Assembly: GCA_023416875.1 (NCBI GenBank)
Contig: JAEZGT010000102.1
Coordinates: forward strand, 1 to 11,952
From: Pseudomonadota bacterium
GTDB taxonomy: Bacteria > Pseudomonadota > Gammaproteobacteria > Pseudomonadales > Cellvibrionaceae
Direction: 5' to 3'
DNA length: 11,952 nt
Made by a program: the position numbers and the translations under genes. The notes under the pieces are model-generated. The model had not been told where the DNA came from, made no database searches, and worked only from the letters and a program-made list of their open reading frames with translations. Position 1 is the first letter of the stretch. Each line of letters starts with the position of its first letter. Shown here one piece after another: positions 6,854-11,952 of this stretch.

Positions 6854-7209
6854 CTTTTCTTCGATTATTAAGTGGGTTCTTTTTATTTATTAGCCATCTA
6901 AATGAAGCAGGATTTCGAGGCCGATAAATTAAGCTTATGTCGCGCAAAGAACTAGGCTCGAGGACGCCACTAAGCTCATTTAAATGCCATTAGTTATCCC
7001 ACACTAACTTCCTACCCCGAACACCACCTGCATCCAATCCGGCGCTGACAAATGTGGATCCGCGATAAATTCGCATCAGCTTAATCAATTTTGCCGCAAT
7101 TTTAAACAACACTCTTCATGCAATTGTTTGAATCACGACACCGAGATAAGCCAGCAAAAAGTTAAGAACGAGTGAAGTTTGTCCATTTATTTAATCATGC
7201 AAATCCAAT
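6854..7209. other. 356-base gene-free region between bcp and the AraC-type regulator
   Basis: I see no supported gene here. It is A+T-rich by eye and is downstream of bcp and upstream of the regulator, so it should hold the regulator's promoter; several A/T-rich hexamers around 6875-6895 on the minus strand could be a -10, but none stands out. A ten-base perfect palindrome, CATTTAAATG, lies at 6977-6986. A 17-codon plus-strand reading frame from 6902 lacks a ribosome site. No rho-independent terminator for bcp was found. Confidence 0.5.
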
Positions 7210-7677
7210 TTAACGGGCGTCAAACCAATCTAATAGTGCCAGGTGGTGGGAAGAGGTAGTGAATCTGTCTAGCACCTCCGCAATTTTACCCTTTGCATCG
7301 ATGATAAAAGTTGTTCTGATCACTCCCATAAACTCTCTCCCCATGAATTTCTTGAGCCTCCAAACATCGTAGGCCTGGGCAATTGCATGATCTTCGTCAG
7401 ATAAGAGATCAAAATTCAGCTGGTGTTTATCGCGAAACCGCTGCAGCTTTGCGACGGGATCGGGGCTGATGCCAACGATCGCAGCTCCTTTAGCATCAAG
7501 TTCTTGTTTGATATCACGTATAGAGCACGCTTGTGTCGTACATCCAGGAGTCAATGCCTTGGGGTAAAAATACAGAACAAGATATTTACCCGCGAAATCT
7601 TGCAAGGTTACTTCGACTTGCTCTTGATTAAGAGCAGAAAAAGAAGGTGCTTTACTGCCTATTTTCAAAGATGACAT
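7210..7677 (-). CDS. bcp: Thioredoxin-dependent thiol peroxidase, Bcp/PrxQ type peroxiredoxin
   Basis: Reduces hydrogen peroxide and organic peroxides in the cytoplasm using thioredoxin. The protein is 155 residues, normal for the family. The active-site motif PKALTPGCTTQAC gives the peroxidatic Cys46 (with T43 and P44) and a second Cys51 five residues on, the pattern of 2-Cys atypical Bcp/PrxQ enzymes. Arg121 in GVIRTTFIID is the expected active-site arginine. Other family features are GSKAPSF near the N-terminus and VVGISPDP-like VGISPDP at 68-74. The ATG at 7677 has GGAG eight bases upstream. The gene sits 79 bases behind mdh, and a strong terminator fills most of that gap, leaving about 19 bases before the start codon. 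Its promoter is therefore unclear. Confidence 0.93.
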   Translation of the reverse strand: MSSLKIGSKAPSFSALNQEQVEVTLQDFAGKYLVLYFYPKALTPGCTTQACSIRDIKQELDAKGAAIVGISPDPVAKLQRFRDKHQLNFDLLSDEDHAIAQAYDVWRLKKFMGREFMGVIRTTFIIDAKGKIAEVLDRFTTSSHHLALLDWFDAR

Positions 7678-7696
7678 AACCCGTTCTCCAATGAAT

Positions 7697-7729
7697 AAAA
7701 AAGCCGCTTTATCGATGACAAAGCGGCTT
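7697..7729 (-). terminator. Intrinsic terminator of mdh
   Basis: On the minus strand AAGCCGCTTT and AAAGCGGCTT (7720-7729 and 7701-7710) form a perfect ten-pair stem with a nine-base loop, followed by six T. It lies 27 bases past the mdh stop and ends just upstream of the bcp ribosome site, so bcp must be expressed by readthrough or from a promoter at or inside this element. Confidence 0.92.
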
Positions 7730-7756
7730 CTGCGAACTTTATGCTGCGGGTTTTAA

Positions 7757-8740
7757 TCAGGCGGGCAGCAAAGATTTCACCGCATCCCGCTCTTCTTTCA
7801 GTTCCTGCGCCGTAGCATCCATTTTTGTTCGGGAGAAGCTATCAATATCCAGCCCCTGGACAATCTGCCAGTCCCCGCCTTTACATACGCAGGGGAAAGA
7901 ATAGATCAGACCTTCCTCGATGCCGTAGCTGCCGTCGCTGTAAACGCCCATGCTGACCCAGTCTCCATCGGGTGTGCCTAGCGCCCAATCGCGCATGTGG
8001 CAGATTGCCGCATTGGCAGCGGAAGCGGCACTAGACGCGCCGCGTGCCGCGATAATGGCGGCGCCGCGCTGCTGAACAGTAGGGATAAATTCTTTTTCGT
8101 ACCAGGCTTTCTCAACTTTCTCAATTGCCACACCGCCGCTGACCATCGCGTGGAAGAGATCTGGGTACTGAGTAGATGAATGGTTGCCCCAAATGGTCAT
8201 CTTAGTCACCTGCTCAATGGAAACACCCAACTTCTGCGCAAGTTGTGTTACGGCACGGTTGTGGTCCAAACGGGTCATAGCGGTGAACTGACGCGGGTCA
8301 AGATCCGGTGCATTTCTTTGCGCAATCAGTGCATTGGTGTTAGCAGGGTTACCGACCACTAAAACTTTGATCTTACGTGAGGCGTGGTCATTGATTGCTT
8401 TGCCCTGCACGGAAAAGATCGCGGCGTTAGCTTCCAGCAGGTCTTTACGCTCCATTCCCGGCCCACGCGGACGGGCACCAACCAGCAGCGCGTATTCTGC
8501 GTCTTTGAAAGCAACAGAGGGATCGTCGGTACAAATGATCTGCTGCAACAGGGGGAATGCGCAGTCGTCCAGCTCCATCGCCACGCCTTTAAGTGCGTTC
8601 AGCGCAGGGGTGATCTCCAACAGCTGCAATATCACCGGTTGGTCTTTGCCTAACATTTCACCGGAAGCTATGCGGAACAGAAGGGAATAACTGATTTGAC
8701 CGGCTGCGCCGGTTACGGCAACTCGTACGGGTGCTTTCAC
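7757..8740 (-). CDS. mdh: NAD-dependent malate dehydrogenase
   Basis: Interconverts malate and oxaloacetate in the TCA cycle. At 327 residues it belongs to the longer type-2 malate dehydrogenases (about 325-330), not the roughly 312-residue E. coli form. Residues 10-16 are the dinucleotide-binding TGAAGQI; the acidic residue in LLEITP (about 42) follows the second strand. Substrate-binding arginines lie in GARPRGPGMERKDLL (R92, R98) and TRLDH (R157, with D159). The catalytic histidine is H187 in WGNHSSTQYPD, and NPANTN is at 131-136. All needed residues are present. The start is GTG at 8740 with GGAG seven bases upstream. A good promoter and a leader of about 118 bases precede it and a strong terminator follows, so it is probably a single-gene unit. 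Confidence 0.97.
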   Translation of the reverse strand: MKAPVRVAVTGAAGQISYSLLFRIASGEMLGKDQPVILQLLEITPALNALKGVAMELDDCAFPLLQQIICTDDPSVAFKDAEYALLVGARPRGPGMERKDLLEANAAIFSVQGKAINDHASRKIKVLVVGNPANTNALIAQRNAPDLDPRQFTAMTRLDHNRAVTQLAQKLGVSIEQVTKMTIWGNHSSTQYPDLFHAMVSGGVAIEKVEKAWYEKEFIPTVQQRGAAIIAARGASSAASAANAAICHMRDWALGTPDGDWVSMGVYSDGSYGIEEGLIYSFPCVCKGGDWQIVQGLDIDSFSRTKMDATAQELKEERDAVKSLLPA

Positions 8741-8817
8741 GATAGATCTCCGTTAGCAATGGGTGAGGGTCGGCAGCAAATCACGTTGCCAGCGACCGAG
8801 ATTAAGCTAAGCCCTGG

Positions 8818-8832
8818 CACGCGCGGCGCGTG
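8818..8832. other. GC-rich inverted repeat in the mdh leader
   Basis: CACGCGC and GCGCGTG form a 7-1-7 perfect inverted repeat; as RNA it would close as CACGCG over a three-base loop. Flanking AGCC and GGCT (8809-8812 and 8832-8835 region) could extend the stem past a bulge. It lies in the untranslated leader of mdh, about 80 bases before its start codon, and could be an RNA hairpin or a protein-binding site. Confidence 0.5.
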
Positions 8833-8865
8833 GGCTGGTGGCCGGGTAGGTTTAAATGCGGCGCC

Positions 8866-8893
8866 ATTATAGATTAATGAATGGAAATGTCAT
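8866..8893 (-). promoter_or_regulatory. Sigma-70-type promoter of mdh
   Basis: On the minus strand ATGACA (8888-8893, five of six matches to TTGACA) lies 16 bases from a perfect TATAAT (8866-8871). A start site near 8858-8860 would leave a leader of about 118 bases before the mdh GTG. The promoter falls between the dUTPase stop and mdh. Confidence 0.65.
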
Positions 8894-8911
8894 TATCGGC
8901 AGGGCCGGCGG

Positions 8912-9523
8912 TCAGGCCGGGTATCGATCCGTCAACGCTTGATATATATCTTGCCGATAACAAGGACTATTGCTGTCCAGCACCTCGAGGATTTCCACCA
9001 GGTGCATATTATCCTCGCGCCCGTGCCATACCTTCGCATAAGTCCCCTCCTTGTAGCCCCTGTCCTGACGGAAGAAATTAAGGACGTTCTTGCCGACATA
9101 GGAGCGGTACAAATGGTCGAGGGATATATCCATGTGGCACAACAGCTGATTGAACAGTGCCGGATCGAACTTGCGGCTAGTTAGGGTCTGCTGCACGAAA
9201 GCCTCGACATCTTCGCGGAATTCTTGCTTTGGCGCAGTCGCCACCATGGCGCGCTCAAGCTGATCAGCGATGGCATCAACCGAGGATTCCACTTGCAGCA
9301 GGCTGCTCAAGCCAAAGTGCCAAATATCGATTAATTCGAGCACCACCTGCTCCCGGTCGGGCGACTGCTTCTTCCACCACTTCCAGCCGAAATGATCCAT
9401 CAGCTCGGCGCACTCAATCCAAATCGCCCGGTACCATTCATAGCCCTGCTCGCGCCAAGCCGGGTGTACCCGAGTGTTCATTTCATCCTGCAGTTGCAGC
9501 ATAGCGAGCAGTTTTTGTCTCAC
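8912..9523 (-). CDS. Dimeric all-alpha dUTP diphosphatase (dUTPase_2 type)
   Basis: Hydrolyses dUTP to dUMP and pyrophosphate, keeping uracil out of DNA and feeding dTMP synthesis. The 203-residue protein is all-helical with the metal-binding motifs of the MazG-like superfamily: E37-x-x-E40 in WIECAELMDHFGWKWWK and E63-x-x-D66 in ELIDIWHF. The C-terminal signature of dimeric dUTPases is at about 150-175: NFFRQDRGYKEGTYAKVW, then GREDN. N-terminal LQLQDEMNTRVHPAW also fits. This family is unrelated to the common trimeric Dut and is best known from phages, Campylobacter and trypanosomatids, though chromosomal bacterial copies exist. The start is GTG at 9523 with GAGGTG seven bases upstream. It diverges from the PAP2 gene, and the mdh promoter lies just past its stop. 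Confidence 0.9.
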   Translation of the reverse strand: MRQKLLAMLQLQDEMNTRVHPAWREQGYEWYRAIWIECAELMDHFGWKWWKKQSPDREQVVLELIDIWHFGLSSLLQVESSVDAIADQLERAMVATAPKQEFREDVEAFVQQTLTSRKFDPALFNQLLCHMDISLDHLYRSYVGKNVLNFFRQDRGYKEGTYAKVWHGREDNMHLVEILEVLDSNSPCYRQDIYQALTDRYPA

Positions 9524-9638
9524 TTTTCTTCACCTCATATATCGATTCGATTGGTACAACGTTGTCGCAAAACTGCAACAGCACTGCAATATTGGCTTCA
9601 CATTAGGGCGTTAGGTTAAGGGAAAACAGGAGAATGCC
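9524..9638. promoter_or_regulatory. Divergent promoter region between dUTPase and PAP2 genes
   Basis: The 115 bases must drive both genes. A ten-base palindrome ACAACGTTGT lies at 9556-9565, and ACTGCAA is directly repeated with a five-base gap (9572-9578, 9584-9590 region). A weak rightward promoter is possible: TTGTCG (9562-9567), 17 bases, TGCAAT (9585-9590). No strong leftward promoter or LexA box was seen. Confidence 0.35.
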
Positions 9639-10160
9639 ATGTATCTACTATTGACGAGCATCCATAATTTCGACTTGAAAGCCTTTGACTGGTGCCTCAG
9701 GCGTAAAAACAGGGCTCTTACCATACCCATCGCCAGAGTCTGCTCTTACACCGCAAACGGCCCACTGTATGTATTGGCGGGGCTGATATTTGTGTTGCTG
9801 CAAAACTGGCCCATGGTGCTACTGCTGATTGCAGGCTTCTCTGTAGAAAGGGCCTGTTATTTCATCTTAAAGACGCGGTTCCGACGCAACCGGCCGCCGG
9901 CAGCGATTCCCGGCTATCGTAGCGTCATAGAACCAGCGGATCAATTTAGCTTCCCGTCCGGACATACCTCCGCTGCCTTCCTAGTGGCCGGCGCCCTCGC
10001 CTTTGCGTTGCCCTGGAGCGCTTGGTTTATGTACCCGTGGGCGGTTGGTGTTGGTATCTCACGGGTTGTCTTGGGAGTGCACTTTCCGACGGATACCATG
10101 GCAGGCGCGGCTATGGGATTCATCATCTGCCAGAGCATCATCAGCACCCTGCCCTTATGA
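9639..10160 (+). CDS. PAP2-family membrane phosphatase
   Basis: A 173-residue inner-membrane lipid phosphatase, likely acting on phosphatidic acid, phosphatidylglycerol phosphate or undecaprenyl pyrophosphate. All three catalytic motifs are intact: K78-x6-R85-P86, then P106-S107-G108-H109, then S141-R142-x5-H148-x3-D152. Hydrophobic segments at about 26-40, 43-70, 113-130, 132-148 and 155-172 match the usual membrane topology, with the motifs expected to face the periplasm. The ATG at 9639 has AGGAG six bases upstream. It ends ten bases from the convergent tatD stop, with no terminator between them. Substrate cannot be fixed from sequence; a role in undecaprenyl phosphate recycling or phospholipid turnover is inference. 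Confidence 0.92.
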   Translation: MYLLLTSIHNFDLKAFDWCLRRKNRALTIPIARVCSYTANGPLYVLAGLIFVLLQNWPMVLLLIAGFSVERACYFILKTRFRRNRPPAAIPGYRSVIEPADQFSFPSGHTSAAFLVAGALAFALPWSAWFMYPWAVGVGISRVVLGVHFPTDTMAGAAMGFIICQSIISTLPL

Positions 10161-10170
10161 CCAATGATGC

Positions 10171-10947
10171 TTAAGCCTGGGCGCGGCTGAAAAGACGGAA
10201 GAAATTGGCTGAGGTCTGCTCCGCCAGATCCTGCAATGACATCCCGCGCAGGTCGGCGACATATTCCGCTACCGCCCGCACATAACGGGGCTGATTGGAT
10301 TTGCCCCGATATGGCACCGGCGCAAGGTAAGGTGAATCGGTCTCCACCAAGAGACGTTCGAGAGGGACTTTCTTGGCGACGTCTCTCAGCTCATCCGCAT
10401 TGCGAAAGGTCACAATCCCGGAAATCGAAATGTAATAGCCCAAATCCAGCGCCTGACACGCCATTTCCCAGGATTCGGTAAAACAATGCATGACACCTGC
10501 AGAATCCGTGCTGCCATTGGCTTTAATCACATCGATAGTGTCGGCACGGGCTTCTCGGGTATGAACAATCACCGGGAGGCGCAGATCCGCCGCGGCCTGT
10601 AGGTGGTTGGCAAAACTTTCCTTCTGCTGCGCGGCGCTCTCTTTGGCGTAGTGATAATCCAGCCCCGTTTCACCAAGCGCTACCACTTTGGGGTGGTCGC
10701 ACCAGCTCTTTAGCGTCTCTATCGAAACAACCTCGGTGACATCGGACGGATGCACGCCGGCAGAAGCGAAAATGCGCGCATCAGAAGAGGCGATATCCAG
10801 CACCGCGCGACGGTTTTCATCGCTGATGCAGACGCACAACATATGGCTAACGCCATCAGCACGAGCACCTTCCAGCGCTGCGGCGAGGGAGCCGCCACAC
10901 TGTTCCAGATTCAGGCGATCAAGATGGCAATGGGAATCAATGATCAT
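10171..10947 (-). CDS. TatD-family metal-dependent hydrolase/DNase
   Basis: A cytoplasmic TIM-barrel hydrolase of the TatD family, several members of which are Mg2+- or metal-dependent 3'-5' nucleases. The 258-residue length is normal. Metal and catalytic residues are all visible: H6 and H8 in DSHCHLD, GVHP at 64-67, E93 in GETGLDYH, H129 in VHTREA, H154 in HCFTES and D204 in ETDSPYLAP. By position behind holB and pilZ it matches the gene often called ycfH or tatD-like rather than the tat-operon tatD. The ATG at 10947 has no recognisable Shine-Dalgarno (CCCCCG precedes it) and lies seven bases after the pilZ stop, so translation is probably coupled to pilZ. Its 3' end faces the PAP2 gene. Confidence 0.93.
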   Translation of the reverse strand: MIIDSHCHLDRLNLEQCGGSLAAALEGARADGVSHMLCVCISDENRRAVLDIASSDARIFASAGVHPSDVTEVVSIETLKSWCDHPKVVALGETGLDYHYAKESAAQQKESFANHLQAAADLRLPVIVHTREARADTIDVIKANGSTDSAGVMHCFTESWEMACQALDLGYYISISGIVTFRNADELRDVAKKVPLERLLVETDSPYLAPVPYRGKSNQPRYVRAVAEYVADLRGMSLQDLAEQTSANFFRLFSRAQA

Positions 10948-10954
10948 CGGGGGA

Positions 10955-11305
10955 CTACATGGTGTGCGTGGGGCGGTCGGAATCGATGGAACCGGCCAAG
11001 TAAGTCTCTATTTTTTTGGAGGCTGAATCATCTTCGCCGCTGAACTGCACACCGATACCAGCGGCGCGGTTGCCCTGAGCCCCTTTGGGGGTTATCCAGA
11101 CCACCTTGCCAGCCACCGGGATTTTCTCCGGCTCGTCCATCAGGTTGAGCAACATAAAGACTTCGTCACCCAGGTTATAGGACTTGTTGGTCGGGATGAA
11201 CAAACCGCCGTTTTGGATGAACGGCATATAGGCGGCGTACAACACCGCCTTATCCCGAATGGTCAGAGAAAGGATACCGTTGCGTGGGCCACCTAAGCCG
11301 GCCAT
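10955..11305 (-). CDS. pilZ: PilZ-domain protein, type IV pilus PilZ-like
   Basis: A 116-residue single-domain PilZ protein, close in length to the founding Pseudomonas PilZ (118). It has the beta-barrel core: LSLTIRDKAVLYAAYMPFI, NGGLFIPTN, LGDEVFMLLNL, VAGKVVWITP and AAGIGVQFSG. The RxxxR and (D/N)xSxxG c-di-GMP-binding motifs of most PilZ domains are absent, as in the founding PilZ, which acts in type IV pilus assembly (with FimX and PilB in Xanthomonas) instead of binding the nucleotide itself. The ATG at 11305 has GAGG seven bases upstream. It lies between holB and a tatD-like gene, the arrangement known from Pseudomonas, which supports orthology. The last residues (about 105-116) are polar and likely disordered. 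Confidence 0.9.
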   Translation of the reverse strand: MAGLGGPRNGILSLTIRDKAVLYAAYMPFIQNGGLFIPTNKSYNLGDEVFMLLNLMDEPEKIPVAGKVVWITPKGAQGNRAAGIGVQFSGEDDSASKKIETYLAGSIDSDRPTHTM

Positions 11306-11404
11306 AGAAAGACCTCGACAAATGATTACGACGCGAAAACATACGCGCTTTTAGTATGGAAAGGAATAGCGGCCGGAGCTACGACGACCGCTCAGTCTTT
11401 TAAT
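11306..11404. other. 99-base spacer between holB and pilZ
   Basis: A five-base stem (AGCGG at about 11369, CCGCT at about 11389) with a long loop is the only structure seen, with no U-run. A promoter for pilZ may lie here but no clear hexamers were found. Cotranscription from holB remains possible. Confidence 0.35.
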
Positions 11405-11952
11405 TTAGCCGCTTTTCCGACTCAATTCCTTTAGATCCATCATCATTTCTTCGAGCAGCAACTGCGGATTGGGGTTCGCTGTACTCAGAAGCAGACGTTT
11501 CTTTGCACTCAGCACATCGTAAAACTGCATCAAACGCAGTGCTGGAATCTGGGCCAAGGTGTTAACCAAATTGTCCTCATCTGGCTGCCTCATCGCATGA
11601 GCTCGAACGGCCGATGTAATCCAGGATTGCAGCTGCTCCACCACCCACACGGGGCCAAAGCCCGCCAGAACCTTCGCACAATCCAGAAAGCTGGCTGAAC
11701 CGGCCAGCAGTTTTGCCAGTTCCTCGTGCACCTGCGCCCGCTGGCCCCAGAGATCATTGGCGAGCCACTCCATGACTCGCAGAGGCCGGCCACCAGAGGC
11801 GCGCAGCAAAGTTTCCGCCTCCGCCACCCGGTTGCGTTCCAGCCATTGCAAGGCTTCGGAAAAGTCCGGCGTGCGGATTTGAACCCGAGAACAACGGCTG
11901 CGGATAGTGGCCATCAGGAATGCAGGCTGCTCGCATACCAACAGGTAAACAC
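11405..11952 (-). CDS. holB: DNA polymerase III delta' subunit, C-terminal part
   Basis: Clamp-loader subunit that helps load the beta clamp on primed DNA. The frame is open to the window edge, so the N-terminal ATPase-like portion with the zinc-binding region is missing; about 182 residues remain. The start of the visible part reads VYLLVCEQPAFLMATIRSRC, matching the conserved sensor-1 region and the SRC motif of clamp-loader AAA+ proteins. The helical C-terminal collar domain follows, with GRPLRVMEWL (about 50 residues on) typical of delta'. Neighbours pilZ and tatD downstream fit the known holB-pilZ-tatD order; tmk would be expected upstream. No start codon is assigned, since the TTG at 11941 is internal. 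Confidence 0.92.
   Translation of the reverse strand, partial: VYLLVCEQPAFLMATIRSRCSRVQIRTPDFSEALQWLERNRVAEAETLLRASGGRPLRVMEWLANDLWGQRAQVHEELAKLLAGSASFLDCAKVLAGFGPVWVVEQLQSWITSAVRAHAMRQPDEDNLVNTLAQIPALRLMQFYDVLSAKKRLLLSTANPNPQLLLEEMMMDLKELSRKSG

Noticed and set aside
6902..6955. A 17-codon plus-strand reading frame in the long gap
   Set aside because: No ribosome site or promoter is visible, and frames this short arise often by chance.
8334..8690. Plus-strand frame of 118 residues opposite mdh
   Set aside because: Antisense shadow of the well-supported mdh; composition is Ser/Arg-rich noise without family resemblance.
8912..9523. dUTPase gene as evidence for a prophage remnant
   Set aside because: Neighbours are ordinary chromosomal genes and chromosomal copies of this family exist, so phage origin is not supported by context.
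11754..11941. TTG at 11941 as the start of a short holB gene
   Set aside because: Conserved delta' sequence (VYLL) continues in frame to the window edge, so the gene is simply cut off.
1..11952. Hidden mobile element, prophage, CRISPR array or defence island
   Set aside because: No transposase, integrase, terminal repeats, repeat-spacer pattern or defence-protein domain was seen; genes are housekeeping and in coherent order.

Overview
The window is an ordinary stretch of bacterial chromosome, most likely from a gammaproteobacterium of the broad Pseudomonas/Cellvibrio-type assemblage. The evidence is a [4Fe-4S]-type CysH beside a full-length 324-residue CysB, a holB-pilZ-tatD cluster of the kind known from Pseudomonas, a YajC, and a GAF-AraC type regulator. 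Base composition looks close to even. Genus cannot be settled from the sequence alone. Thirteen complete genes and two cut by the window edges are called. I see no transposase, integrase, CRISPR array, tRNA, rRNA or phage module.

Layout. Positions 1-1064 (+): the 3' part of cysH (assimilatory APS/PAPS reductase), then a small thioredoxin-fold protein with a CxxC motif. These meet the convergent cysB (1106-2080, -) at a perfect 13-bp hairpin, so the left end is a sulfate-assimilation locus. From 2304 to 8740 the genes all lie on the minus strand: a universal stress protein, a cytosolic 5'-nucleotidase closely coupled to an AGCS sodium/amino-acid symporter, a stand-alone yajC with its own terminator, a GAF-AraC type regulator, a 356-base gene-free gap, a Bcp-type peroxiredoxin, and malate dehydrogenase with a good promoter, a structured leader and a strong terminator. 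A dimeric-type dUTPase (8912-9523, -) diverges from a PAP2 membrane phosphatase (9639-10160, +). The right end (10171-11952, -) reads holB (partial), pilZ, tatD.

How the genes work together. CysH and CysB are, respectively, a structural gene and the activator of cysteine biosynthesis; the small thioredoxin-like protein between them is the best candidate for something uncharacterised, perhaps a redox partner. HolB (clamp loader), PilZ (type IV pilus assembly) and TatD (metal-dependent nuclease) form a conserved run with no obvious shared pathway. Most other genes are housekeeping units with their own signals.

I did not find a clear new multi-gene system. The items most worth a second look are the CxxC protein in the cys locus, the yajC gene detached from secDF, the position of bcp immediately behind the mdh terminator, the long structured mdh leader, and the nucleotidase-symporter pair.
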